The notes under the pieces are model-generated. The model was not told the origin of the DNA, did no database searches, and saw only the letters and a list, made by a program, of their open reading frames with translations. The position numbers and the translations under genes are program-made. Source: Halobacteriovoraceae bacterium (lineage in GTDB: Bacteria > Bdellovibrionota > Bacteriovoracia > Bacteriovoracales > Bacteriovoracaceae). Taken from it: a stretch of 64,000 nt of DNA. This document shows, one piece after another, positions 33,414 to 42,236 of this stretch (position 1 is the stretch's first letter; each line of letters opens with the position of its first letter). Location: the NCBI GenBank assembly GCA_002713145.1, contig PAVS01000016.1:62001-126000 (forward strand), in the 5' to 3' direction.

Positions 33414-34607
33414 TTAGAACTGGACTAAAAGACCCGCGTATAGGGAAAGAATATTTGCTCTGGACAATTCTTCATTCAGATCTTCAAGTCGCTGCTGGTC
33501 TGGAGCATTAAATGGATCAATTCCATTATCTGAAGAAATATTTCCACCAATTCCTCGCATATAGTTAAACTCTAAAATCATACCAAGTGTGTCAGAAAAG
33601 ATGACTTCCGATCCGGCCATCAGTTCAGCGTTAAAAGAACTGGTAATAAGCTCTTCATCACCAAATTGGTAGTTATAATTTCCATAGCCATAACCATAAG
33701 CTCCAGAAAAAGAATTATTGTCGTTATATGAGATATTCGATCTATTATAACCAACACCTGCACCTACATAAGGTCTAAATCTATTCTTCTTCACAATAAA
33801 GAACTTAGAGTACATATTGAAATTCATATTGGTAAATTGAATTTCTCTTCCGTTATAAAAATTATTATAAGCATTATTATAACAAGTATAACAAGCACCT
33901 GAGCCATAACCTGCTCCAAAATAACTTCCATTACTACCAAAGTCTTCCGTCGTCATCGACGTATAATTAAACCCAATACCAACTGAGAATCTTGAGTTGA
34001 TATTAGACTCAACTTTAATTCCCGCAGAAATATTAGCTTCAAGATTTTCATTCTCACTGTCAAAAGTTGTGAGTCCTGTGTAAGGCAAGACCTTAATGGT
34101 TTCACCAAAATTATCACCGTAGTTGGCAGGCTTTACGTTCTTTTCAACAACCGGTGCCGCTTGGGCCACCTGAACTTCATCTTGTACCACTTCATCTCGT
34201 CTTTTCTTTTTATTATAGCGATCACATTCAGGACCTGAGGCTCGTCCCATCATACAATCGATTTTCTTATTGTATTGGGCCATTTCTTTTTGAGCTTCTA
34301 GTCTTTCCTCGATCATCTCTTCTGAAGACTCTGAGAGTTTTTCAGTTTGATCGACGAGTTCTCTATAGGTACGAGCTTTTTTCTTATTAATATGGGTCAT
34401 ATTTTCTGCTCGCTGCAGATCCCCACGAATTGTTTCTAACTCTTGATCTGTAGCTTCAACCTCTGGCTGGACATAACCGTTAATGTTTATTGGCTCAGAG
34501 TTAAGATACCTTTCATCATTTGCCAGGACCTTATCGGGACTCAATGCAGCAAGGGTTAGACTTAAACCCATAATCGCACCGGCAACTTGAAATTTTAGTG
34601 TTTTCAT
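33414..34607 (-). CDS. Outer-membrane beta-barrel protein with N-terminal coiled coil
   Basis: AAGGAG lies 6 bases before the ATG at 34607, which begins a clear signal peptide (MKTLKFQVAGAIMG onward, cleavage near VLA-ND); an ATG 21 bases upstream is in frame but poorly placed. The 397-residue protein has a coiled-coil segment (about 45-110, ATDQELETIRGDLQRAEN), a short linker with a lone cysteine pair, then an OmpA-type 8-strand barrel (about 170-397) rich in Gly, Tyr and Asn, ending LYAGLLVQF. Loops rich in YGYGYGN and NNAYNNFYNG suggest surface exposure. Its strong ribosome site and terminator suggest high expression. Confidence 0.75.
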   Translation of the reverse strand: MKTLKFQVAGAIMGLSLTLAALSPDKVLANDERYLNSEPININGYVQPEVEATDQELETIRGDLQRAENMTHINKKKARTYRELVDQTEKLSESSEEMIEERLEAQKEMAQYNKKIDCMMGRASGPECDRYNKKKRRDEVVQDEVQVAQAAPVVEKNVKPANYGDNFGETIKVLPYTGLTTFDSENENLEANISAGIKVESNINSRFSVGIGFNYTSMTTEDFGSNGSYFGAGYGSGACYTCYNNAYNNFYNGREIQFTNMNFNMYSKFFIVKKNRFRPYVGAGVGYNRSNISYNDNNSFSGAYGYGYGNYNYQFGDEELITSSFNAELMAGSEVIFSDTLGMILEFNYMRGIGGNISSDNGIDPFNAPDQQRLEDLNEELSRANILSLYAGLLVQF

Positions 34608-34683
34608 TTTTAACTCCTTAAAAAACATATTTCAGGCATAGTCTACCAAATCTATTGACGCGATACATTATTTTGTGGATTAC

Positions 34684-34698
34684 CTGTAAAAATTACAG
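34684..34698. repeat. Short inverted repeat upstream of the barrel gene
   Basis: CTGTAA, three bases, TTACAG is a perfect 6-base palindrome 77 bases upstream of the barrel start. It has no adjacent U tract, so it is more likely a regulator site than a terminator. Chance is possible in such AT-rich DNA. Confidence 0.3.
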
Positions 34699-34742
34699 AT
34701 TTTGGCCCAAAATTATTAAGTTACATGTGAATTTTCAGGTAC

Positions 34743-34943
34743 TTAACGTCTTATTCGGAAATACTTAAAGGCCGAGTTGGAAGAAATACTGTTTTGAAAA
34801 ATAGATTGAAACTGCCCTTGAATACTGTTCGGACCTTGCAGAAAGTATCCCTCTAATTGATTAAATACACTCATCATTATGGAGATTATCACCGCCATGA
34901 GAAGAATATACTCCACAGTCGTCTGACCTTTTTCATTTTTCAT
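34743..34943 (-). CDS. Flp/class III signal peptide pilin-like protein
   Basis: The 66-residue product reads MKNEKG then QTTVEYILLMAVIISIMMSV, the class III (Flp/type IVb) prepilin pattern: a short charged leader, glycine cleavage site, Glu at position 5 of the mature chain and a hydrophobic helix. It should be processed by a prepilin peptidase and assembled or held in the inner membrane. No other Tad/Flp gene lies nearby. It follows the flavoprotein-like gene by 30 bases on the same strand. No clear ribosome site precedes the ATG. Confidence 0.72.
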   Translation of the reverse strand: MKNEKGQTTVEYILLMAVIISIMMSVFNQLEGYFLQGPNSIQGQFQSIFQNSISSNSAFKYFRIRR

Positions 34944-34973
34944 ATAGGTATTTTCGCTTATTTTAGGCAGAAA

Positions 34974-36323
34974 TTAAACTTCGGAAAATAAGTCTATTAA
35001 ATAACCATAAAAACCTAAGATTTGGCCCCGCTCGGGTCCCATAAAGTGAAGGTTTTTAATTTTTTGGTCTTCAAAATAATATTGCTGATGAACGGGTTTA
35101 GGTGATTTGGGGATCAAATTCATTTTTTGTAGGCCAGGATATTCATACCAAGAGTCCAGTCCATTTTTTAACTCTGCTGCGGCAAACCAGTGATCCCGGT
35201 CCAGTCCAGGAAAAATTCCAACCAAAGATTGGTACAAGTCTTCCAGAGCTTGGTTGTAATAAAAACTAGCTTTTGTTCCTAATTGATCGGTATAACTATA
35301 TATGGCTTGCAGATGCCCTAGATGATCGAGAGAAAATTCCCAGTAGGGAAAATCACTTCCCATTTTTTTATCATCATTGCAGATTACTCTTTTATTGCGA
35401 AAATAATCAGTATAAGGATGGTCTAGAGCGTAAGAAATAATAATCGACGAAAATTTATTCACCTCTTGGCGCATTTCAAATTTCGGTTGGAGATTCAGCT
35501 GACCGTAATAGTAGCAATCCGTAATCTCTGTGACCCCATCAATAGACTTTAATAAGACATAATGAATATGTTCATCTCTGATCCCCCAATCGCTTATTTG
35601 AGTGGCCTTAAGATCACCACCTAGGCGAGTGAATTCTTGTTTTAAATCTCTCATGAGTTGATTATTGTCGATTTTATAGCGCTTCGTAAGCAGGGCCAAA
35701 AATAAATAGCGATTCTCTAAATTGATAACCTCATTAGAAAATATATTTTGAAAGGACATTTGCAACACAAAATGGAGCTGTTTGGCCAAGGGATCATCGG
35801 TGTTGAGGAAATCAGAAAAATATTCAAAAAGCTGAAAGGTATAAAATTGGTTCATACTAAACACAGTATTGAGCTCTTCTGGATTTTTACAGTGAAGGGA
35901 ATTTCTTTTGATGGTATCTAATAAAATATCCATTTCTTGGTTGAAGCTGGTTTTATTCAAGTTTTCAATTTCGTGAATAAAATAATCCTTGAGACATTCG
36001 GGAACCTTTCGCGCCAATTCTTTGAGATTCAAAAAATAATCATCTGAGAATTCAATAATCGTCTCATTAAGCCTTAAAATAGTATTTTCATTTTTTAAGT
36101 AACTTTGAATATCTTTTAAAGCCGAAATTTCAAATTGAGTCCCTATCTCTTCGAGCACCCCTTTTTCTAACTCTCCAATATTGAGAAACCACTGATTCGC
36201 AAATGAATACTTGGCATCGTCAATAATAAGAGCGGACTTTCCTGTTTTTAACTTCGCAATACCATTGATAAGAGAAATATAATTGAGTCCTATAAAACAT
36301 GAGTCATATTTTTTATTTAGCAT
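34974..36323 (-). CDS. Putative flavoprotein/NAD(P)-binding protein, unknown function
   Basis: The ATG at 36323 overlaps the waaA stop as ATGCTAA, the same junction type used by waaA itself; a TTG 9 bases upstream is less likely. The 449-residue product starts with a Rossmann-like segment (FIGLNYISLINGIAKLKTGK then ALIIDD) that fits a degenerate dinucleotide site (the GxGxxG glycines are mostly lost), and ends with MGPERGQILGFYGYL, reminiscent of the C-terminal FAD contact in phytoene-desaturase-type oxidases. The middle third is unusual. Its genetic position suggests a role in lipid A/core or envelope metabolism. Confidence 0.5.
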   Translation of the reverse strand: MLNKKYDSCFIGLNYISLINGIAKLKTGKSALIIDDAKYSFANQWFLNIGELEKGVLEEIGTQFEISALKDIQSYLKNENTILRLNETIIEFSDDYFLNLKELARKVPECLKDYFIHEIENLNKTSFNQEMDILLDTIKRNSLHCKNPEELNTVFSMNQFYTFQLFEYFSDFLNTDDPLAKQLHFVLQMSFQNIFSNEVINLENRYLFLALLTKRYKIDNNQLMRDLKQEFTRLGGDLKATQISDWGIRDEHIHYVLLKSIDGVTEITDCYYYGQLNLQPKFEMRQEVNKFSSIIISYALDHPYTDYFRNKRVICNDDKKMGSDFPYWEFSLDHLGHLQAIYSYTDQLGTKASFYYNQALEDLYQSLVGIFPGLDRDHWFAAAELKNGLDSWYEYPGLQKMNLIPKSPKPVHQQYYFEDQKIKNLHFMGPERGQILGFYGYLIDLFSEV

Positions 36324-37612
36324 AACAACCAACTTAGGATTTCATTTTGGGTTTGAAGAAATTGCTCTCGGTTGTGAGAACTGTCAGATAGATTCTCTAT
36401 TGATGTTTCATCAAGAGCGCTTAAAACTTCAGAGTAATCGTTTACAGATTTGATTCTATCGGGATGATGATCTTTAATAAATTGTAATTCTGCAGATCTC
36501 TTATGCACAGGACCCACCACAATAAAGTTTTGCGCAAGAAATGGCTCCATCACACTATGGATAGACTCACCAAAGCCTCCCCCTATATAGGCATAGCTGA
36601 ATTCATCATAAAACTCACAAAGAATGCCTTTGACATCCAGAATCCAAATCGCTCCTTTATGAAAATGCTCATCTATAGATTTTTTTATCTCAAATGAATT
36701 CATTTCTTTACTCACCACAATCGCTGGTAGCTCATAATCATTTAAATCATCTTTGATCATTTTAAGGTTGAGAGGATCTAATTGATGAGGAAGTATAAAG
36801 ATATGCTTCCCTGCAAGTGAGACTTTACTTTGAAGAAAGATCTTAGTCTCTTGTGGCCAAAATGAGCCCATAATCATCTTTTGTTTTGGCCCTAGTTTTT
36901 CTAGAAAATTTAAAATCTCTTTAAAGGCTGGCAACTTTTTTTCATAAGTTGTCTGCTTTTCATCTTGTCTTTGATAGATGCGTGGAATTCTAAAATCAAA
37001 AACAGCAATTTGACTGGGCGAGAGCCCGATCGTTTGCACAAATCTCTTTTTATCACTTTCGCTGACACACACAACTTTATTAAATTGACGATAGCATTCA
37101 GTGAGGTATTTTTTTTGCAGATTGTTTTTACTTGAAAAATTGATCATGGTCGCCGAGAGAAGCACTGAAGTTCGACATTTCTGTGCGTACTTCATTAGTT
37201 CAGGAAAAAAATCGTAACGACATAAATAGATTTCTTCACAAGTAAGCCATTTGAGTGGATTAAGTAATTTAGATAATGGGTTAAACGATAAAATCGGATA
37301 GCGATATAATCGAATATGATCAGGATGCTTTTTCTGTAACTCTAAACACTGGGACTCTACACTGGGTGAGCAAAAAATAAGCTCTACCGTTTTTCCAGCT
37401 GCGATCAGAGCATTCAACACCACGATGACTTGTTCCAACTCTCCTTCAGAGGATAACTCGATTCCTACCTCAGCTTTTTTCAGGGATTGAATATGAGTAT
37501 GGTTTTTAAGTTCGAAATCAATTCGCTTCTTGGCCTTATTTGATACCAAGGGGAAGAGGTATCTGAGGATAGGAAAGCTTAGGATTCTCAAAAACATAAG
37601 ACAGTTAAGCAT
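36317..37612 (-). CDS. waaA: 3-deoxy-D-manno-octulosonate (Kdo) transferase-like protein
   Basis: The 431-residue protein has a hydrophobic N-terminal anchor (about 5-25), an N-terminal Rossmann half with the WaaA-type segment SSEGELEQVIVVLNALIAAG, and a C-terminal half with SYAYIGGGFGESIHSVMEP and GPVHKRSAEL, the conserved nucleotide-sugar site of GT30 enzymes. It would add Kdo to lipid A on the inner-membrane cytoplasmic face. Overlap with the GT9 gene upstream is 8 bases (ATGCTTAA). Moderate divergence from E. coli WaaA leaves a related sugar as an alternative. Confidence 0.85.
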   Translation of the reverse strand: MLNCLMFLRILSFPILRYLFPLVSNKAKKRIDFELKNHTHIQSLKKAEVGIELSSEGELEQVIVVLNALIAAGKTVELIFCSPSVESQCLELQKKHPDHIRLYRYPILSFNPLSKLLNPLKWLTCEEIYLCRYDFFPELMKYAQKCRTSVLLSATMINFSSKNNLQKKYLTECYRQFNKVVCVSESDKKRFVQTIGLSPSQIAVFDFRIPRIYQRQDEKQTTYEKKLPAFKEILNFLEKLGPKQKMIMGSFWPQETKIFLQSKVSLAGKHIFILPHQLDPLNLKMIKDDLNDYELPAIVVSKEMNSFEIKKSIDEHFHKGAIWILDVKGILCEFYDEFSYAYIGGGFGESIHSVMEPFLAQNFIVVGPVHKRSAELQFIKDHHPDRIKSVNDYSEVLSALDETSIENLSDSSHNREQFLQTQNEILSWLLC

Positions 37613-38630
37613 TCTGAACCTCTAAGATAGATTTTATTTTATGATGGACTTCTTCAGGTTTTATCGCAAGCATGCACTCATGTGTAGGTCTATGACAGGG
37701 CTTAGACCCTGTGACAGAACAAGGAGAGCAAGAAATATTCTTATACATATAGTCTGAATGCACAAGGTGCGGTCTGAAGCCAAAGCTAGGTGAAGTGGAA
37801 CCAAAGAGTGTAATCGTTGGGATATGGAAACTCTCTGCAATATGATTCATTCCTGTATCATTGCCAATTAAAAGCCTGGCACTCGCAATCAATGAACATG
37901 TTTCATGTAAAGAAAGTTGACCTTGCCTATTTTGAACGAGTTCATCTGAATAAGCTTGTCCTAGCTCAGAACAATAGCGATCCTCAGGACCTGCTATAAT
38001 TTCAATTTTATATTGAGAAAAATAGGAATCACTCCTCAAGAGTTTAATTAATTGCTCATAATGCTCCATAGGCCAGATCTTAGTTTTAAAAGATGCAACA
38101 GGGGCAATAACAAGTATCGGTTTTTTTTGCGTTAAAATTTGATCAAAGTCTGCGGAGATTCGAGTTAATTTATCACTATCATTAAAGACGTCTAAATTAA
38201 AAATTCTCGAAAAGTCTTCTCTAATTCTCAAATGTTGAGGTGATTGTTTGGCCAGAAAATCTTTTTTGGTTAACACTAATAATTTACGCCAAAAAGAGCG
38301 TTTATTTACAACCATATGAGGAAGACTTGGAGTCAGCAATCTCATCACTTTCGATCTCAAAGTGTTATGAAGATCGATTATCAGATCGGGGTTGGTCTTT
38401 TTTATATCAGATATCAGCTTTAAAAGTTGGTTCAAATCTTTTTGCCCGGACTTTTTTTCATAATAAAGTGTTCTATCAATATGGGGATGATTATCCAGGA
38501 AAACTCTATTTAATTTTTGAGTCACAAAGGTAATCTCAAGCTGAGGGATATTTTTTTTCAAGAACTCGACAAGTGATGTTTGTATAACCACATCTCCCAT
38601 GCTTGAAAATCTGACTAACATAATATGCAT
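37605..38630 (-). CDS. LPS heptosyltransferase-like glycosyltransferase (GT9)
   Basis: The 341-residue protein matches the GT9 family: the opening IMLVRFSSMGDVVIQTSLV, PDLIIDLHNTLRS and the C-terminal GNDTGMNHIAESFHIPTITL then GSTSPSFGF are its fixed motifs. These enzymes add heptose from ADP-heptose to the LPS inner core. The ATG is coupled to the hemB stop by TAATG. It is followed by waaA, so this is an LPS-core pair. Which heptose position it uses cannot be told. Confidence 0.9.
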   Translation of the reverse strand: MHIMLVRFSSMGDVVIQTSLVEFLKKNIPQLEITFVTQKLNRVFLDNHPHIDRTLYYEKKSGQKDLNQLLKLISDIKKTNPDLIIDLHNTLRSKVMRLLTPSLPHMVVNKRSFWRKLLVLTKKDFLAKQSPQHLRIREDFSRIFNLDVFNDSDKLTRISADFDQILTQKKPILVIAPVASFKTKIWPMEHYEQLIKLLRSDSYFSQYKIEIIAGPEDRYCSELGQAYSDELVQNRQGQLSLHETCSLIASARLLIGNDTGMNHIAESFHIPTITLFGSTSPSFGFRPHLVHSDYMYKNISCSPCSVTGSKPCHRPTHECMLAIKPEEVHHKIKSILEVQNA

Positions 38631-39616
38631 TAGTGGCTTAGCTCACGAGCATAGTACTCAGAGAAATAACTCAAAATCATACTGGCACCAGCTCTTTTAA
38701 ATGAAGTTAATGTTTCCGTTATGGCAGCATCTAAATCAATCAACCCCGCAGCTGCACCATTTTTAATAAGCGAATATTCTCCCGACACATTATAAACTGC
38801 CACTGGCACTGAAGAATTTTGTGCTAACAGCGCTACAATATCCAGATAAGGTAGCCCGGGTTTCACCATCACGATATCGGCGCCTTGGGTAATGTCCCCT
38901 TCCATCTCCTTGAGGGCCTCAACTTTATTTCGGAAATCCATTTGATAGGTTTTTTTATCTCCGGCTTTAGGAGCTGAATCCAACGCATCTCTAAAGGGAC
39001 CATAATAGGCAGAAGCATACTTTGCCGAATAGGACATAATTAATGTGTTAGGATAATTATTTTTTTCTAATATTTTTCTAATGGCTCCTACTCTTCCATC
39101 CATCATATCTGAGGGACCGATAATATCTGAGCCAGCTTGGGCCTGCAGCAAGGCCATTTGCGCTAAAATTTCAACGGTACTATCGTTTTCAATCTCTCCA
39201 CTTTCTGGATTTACAAGTCCATCATGTCCATCTGAATTATAGGGATCAAGGGCCACATCACTCATAACCATGAGATCAGGACAGGCCGCTTTGACTTTAG
39301 CGATAGCCTCGAGGTTGAGATTTTCAGGATTCAACGCTTCTGTGGCTTTAGGGTTTTTGAGTTTTTCATCTATACAGGGAAACAGAGAAACAGATTTAAT
39401 GCCCAGGTCTTCTAGTTCCCGAGCTTTATCCACCAAAAGATCCAAAGAGTAGCGGTAAATATCTGGCATAGATTTGATTTCTTCTTTAACGTTCGAGCCT
39501 GCTTTAAAAAACAAAGGCATAATCAAATCATTTTTTGACAAGCTTGTTTCGGCAACCATGTCCCTAAGGGAATGGCTTTTTCTTAAACGACGTGATCTTT
39601 TAGAGATGATCGGCAT
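38630..39616 (-). CDS. hemB: Delta-aminolevulinic acid dehydratase (porphobilinogen synthase)
   Basis: The 328-residue enzyme condenses two 5-aminolevulinate molecules to porphobilinogen in heme synthesis. Schiff-base lysines are Lys199 (SAKY) and Lys252 (MVKPGLPY). The metal loop is DVALDPYNSDGHDG at 120-133: the three cysteines of zinc enzymes are Ala122, Asp124 and Asp132, so it belongs to the zinc-independent, magnesium- or potassium-using class. Its 5' end overlaps sufE by 17 bases and its stop overlaps the GT9 start. Confidence 0.96.
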   Translation of the reverse strand: MPIISKRSRRLRKSHSLRDMVAETSLSKNDLIMPLFFKAGSNVKEEIKSMPDIYRYSLDLLVDKARELEDLGIKSVSLFPCIDEKLKNPKATEALNPENLNLEAIAKVKAACPDLMVMSDVALDPYNSDGHDGLVNPESGEIENDSTVEILAQMALLQAQAGSDIIGPSDMMDGRVGAIRKILEKNNYPNTLIMSYSAKYASAYYGPFRDALDSAPKAGDKKTYQMDFRNKVEALKEMEGDITQGADIVMVKPGLPYLDIVALLAQNSSVPVAVYNVSGEYSLIKNGAAAGLIDLDAAITETLTSFKRAGASMILSYFSEYYARELSH

Positions 39617-40049
39617 TCATGATTCCTTTGTCTGCGAGGGTTTTATAGACCATGGCATACATCTTCACTTGCTTGAGCATACTCGCTAAACCATTAGTTC
39701 TATTCATTGAAAGATGTTCTGTGATCCCTATTTCTTTAAGAAAGTTTGACTCTGTCTCGAGAATGACTTGTGGGGATTCACCAGAATACACGTATGTTAT
39801 TAACCCCACGATCCCTCTGACTAAAACCGCATCACTGGTGGCCATAAAATTTATTTTGCCTTCTTGGTATGCGGGTCTGAGCCACACCTGAGACTGGCAA
39901 CCTTTCACTTGATATTTTTCTATTTGAAATTCTTCAGGCAACCCCTGACTTTCTTTGCCAATTTTGATCAGCTCTCGATACTTATCTTCCCAATCAGAAT
40001 GTTGATTAAAGCGCTGCTTTAACTGACTAATTCGCTCAGTAATTTCCAT
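39600..40049 (-). CDS. sufE: SufE-family sulfur acceptor for Fe-S cluster assembly
   Basis: The 149-residue protein has the SufE motif VKGCQSQVWLRP with the persulfide-accepting Cys51, then LVRGIVGLITYVYSGESP and the final helix NRTNGLASMLKQV. It takes sulfur from SufS and passes it to the SufBCD scaffold. No other suf gene is in the window. It is first in a leftward overlapping run (sufE-hemB-GT9-waaA) that combines cofactor and LPS genes. No strong ribosome site was seen. Confidence 0.92.
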   Translation of the reverse strand: MEITERISQLKQRFNQHSDWEDKYRELIKIGKESQGLPEEFQIEKYQVKGCQSQVWLRPAYQEGKINFMATSDAVLVRGIVGLITYVYSGESPQVILETESNFLKEIGITEHLSMNRTNGLASMLKQVKMYAMVYKTLADKGIMNADHL

Positions 40050-40183
40050 AAAATTAACTCCTTTGGGCCCTTCAATTTAACATATGAGGCAATATTTTCA
40101 CAATCAGAATTGTTCCCATCCCCTTTTTTAAAGTTTTTGCTCACGTAAACCGTAAAGTCAGTTGAGGAAAATGAGTTAAAGAT

Positions 40184-41530
40184 ATGGATGACAAAAAATT
40201 CAACATTGATCTGAAACCATTAACTGACGAGGATATCAAACAAGGTCAGTTCACACTAAGAGATTTGTGGATGGTTAAATTAGCTGGAAAGGACCCTGTA
40301 GGGCCCTATCATACCCATCAGCTAAAAGAATATGCTCATAAATTTCAAATGATGTTTGAAGATGCACAAGTGTATAACCTCGAAGATGATAAATGGGCCG
40401 ATATGTTTAAGGTCTCGGCTTTCCAGAGAAGAAAACCACAGCTGGTATCTGTACAAAACCTTATGCCAGGACAAGACTTCTACGTTCTGTATAATGGACA
40501 AAAAGAAGGTCCTTACGGACAAGATAAAATCCAACTTCTCTTAGATAAAGGTCATATCCACCCCAGTACCCAAATATCCTTAGATAAGGGTAAATCGTGG
40601 ATTAAACTTTATGAGCATCATGCTTTTGACCGCAGATCTAAAAAATCAAATCAAGAACTTCCCTTTAAGCCAACAGAAGATATTTTGGCCAAGGTGCAAA
40701 AAAGCAAAGATAAAATACTCAAAAAACAAAAGTCTTCAAATGCTGCTAAAGATGCCATTGTAGAGCTGGCCTATGTGGGTGAATCCTCTATGAAAATTCA
40801 GCTCGAGAAGAAGTTAAAAGATAAAACACTTACCAAGCATAATATTCCTGCGGTTATCAAGAAAAGCAAGAGAGTTAAAAGAGAGCAAAAGAAAAAACAA
40901 AATTTTATGGCCTGGCGAACAGCGGCCATCTCCTTCTCTCTTCTTATTGCGATGGCCTATATTGTGAATAAGCAGACTCAAGATACCACGGAAATTAAGC
41001 CCATTGCCGAAGCCCCTACCCAAACAAGAGGAATTGATAACTCTGAGCGCTCTATTATCAAAAGAGCACCCGCTCAAGTAGAGGAAAGTTATGAGTCAAA
41101 ACAACAAAAATCTCTTAAAAAAATGCAACGCTTTAAAAAAGCGAGGGCCAAACGTAAAGTAGCTCCAAAGAAAATTGAGCGTCTTGAAAGCGTACAAAAA
41201 AGAGTACGTCCTAAAAGATTTGTAAAGTCCCAAGGGATGAATGAAACTTTTGAGCGCGATATCGAAAATATTGATATCAACGATCCTGAAATCCAAGATG
41301 AGCTTACTCGTCAACTGGCAGGTGAATACGAAGAAGAAATGGAACGAGAAGGCGTGAATGATTATGATAGCCGGGATGAAGAGCCCGTTGGCTATGATGA
41401 TTATGACCAAGCTGAACAACCAGAACAATTAGCACCTCAAGACGCTTACTATGACGACGAACCGCAACAATACGGTGATGATTATGGTACTTTTGATCAA
41501 GAAGAAAATTTTGATCGCGCAGATTACTAA
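40184..41530 (+). CDS. Membrane protein with two tandem GYF_2-like domains
   Basis: The 448-residue protein has two successive GYF_2-type (DUF4339) units: the first about 28-82 (KDPVGPYHTHQLKEYAHKF, FEDAQVYNLEDDKWADMF), the second about 98-148 (FYVLYNGQKEGPYGQDKIQ, SLDKGKSWIKLYE). A basic linker follows, then a single membrane helix (about 243-262, AISFSLLIAMAYIVNK). Beyond it is a Lys/Arg-rich stretch and then an extremely acidic, Tyr/Gln/Asp-rich tail (last about 75 residues). GYF domains bind proline-rich ligands. No signal peptide, so N-in orientation is expected. No close family was recognised; partner unknown. Confidence 0.7.
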   Translation: MDDKKFNIDLKPLTDEDIKQGQFTLRDLWMVKLAGKDPVGPYHTHQLKEYAHKFQMMFEDAQVYNLEDDKWADMFKVSAFQRRKPQLVSVQNLMPGQDFYVLYNGQKEGPYGQDKIQLLLDKGHIHPSTQISLDKGKSWIKLYEHHAFDRRSKKSNQELPFKPTEDILAKVQKSKDKILKKQKSSNAAKDAIVELAYVGESSMKIQLEKKLKDKTLTKHNIPAVIKKSKRVKREQKKKQNFMAWRTAAISFSLLIAMAYIVNKQTQDTTEIKPIAEAPTQTRGIDNSERSIIKRAPAQVEESYESKQQKSLKKMQRFKKARAKRKVAPKKIERLESVQKRVRPKRFVKSQGMNETFERDIENIDINDPEIQDELTRQLAGEYEEEMEREGVNDYDSRDEEPVGYDDYDQAEQPEQLAPQDAYYDDEPQQYGDDYGTFDQEENFDRADY

Positions 41531-41553
41531 GAATTCCATTCGCAACCCTTAGA

Positions 41554-41559
41554 TATAAT
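41554..41559 (+). promoter_or_regulatory. Candidate -10 box for tmk
   Basis: A perfect TATAAT lies 14 bases before the tmk ATG (41574), giving a short leader of about 8 bases. The -35 region (GAATTC at 41531) does not match, so any promoter would depend on the -10 alone. Confidence 0.35.
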
Positions 41560-41573
41560 GCTAGAGTGAAGCT

Positions 41574-42236
41574 ATGAATAGCTTTGATCATTTCACCTCA
41601 GCTCCCACCCATTCGAGCAGTCTTTTTCTCTCTTTTGAAGGGATTGAAGGCAGTGGAAAGTCCACTCAAATTGAACTGGTGGAGCAGTACTTTAAAGATA
41701 AAAATTATCAAGTTCTCAAGCTACGTGAACCCGGAGGAACGAGTTTTGGAGAAAAACTTAGAGAAGCCATTCTACATTCTGAAACGCCCCTTTCCAGTTT
41801 AGCAGAGGCTCATCTTTTCGCCGCTAGCAGAGCGCAATTGCTTAAAGAAAAAATACTGCCTGCTCTGGCCCAAGAAAATACCATAGTTATTGTAGACCGC
41901 TATATTGATAGCTCCATGGCCTATCAAGGTGTCGCCCGAGGGCTTGGGTCTGAAGTCATAGCCGAAATACATAGACACTCTCCTCTCAATTATATGCCTC
42001 AGATGACTTTTTATCTTTATATAGACCTTGAGACTTCTCACCAAAGACAACAAGCTCGAGGAAACACAAAAGATTATTTTGAAAAAGAAAATCATAGCTT
42101 TTATCAACACTTAATTGAAGGCTATGACCACTGTGCGAGTGTTTTTCCTACAAGAATTAAGAAAATCGATGCCACTCAAAGTGTAGAGCAAGTCAACCAA
42201 GCTATTTTAAAGGAACTCCCACACCCATGGAATTAG
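41574..42236 (+). CDS. tmk: Thymidylate kinase
   Basis: The 220-residue enzyme phosphorylates dTMP to dTDP. Walker A is FEGIEGSGKSTQ (residues about 21-32), the DRY motif appears as VDRYIDSSMAYQG and the lid region follows with LYIDLETSHQRQQARGN. An N-terminal extension of about 15 residues precedes the core. It overlaps holB by 10 bases, and PSP1 follows, an order also known in Firmicutes. No strong ribosome site. Confidence 0.95.
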   Translation: MNSFDHFTSAPTHSSSLFLSFEGIEGSGKSTQIELVEQYFKDKNYQVLKLREPGGTSFGEKLREAILHSETPLSSLAEAHLFAASRAQLLKEKILPALAQENTIVIVDRYIDSSMAYQGVARGLGSEVIAEIHRHSPLNYMPQMTFYLYIDLETSHQRQQARGNTKDYFEKENHSFYQHLIEGYDHCASVFPTRIKKIDATQSVEQVNQAILKELPHPWN

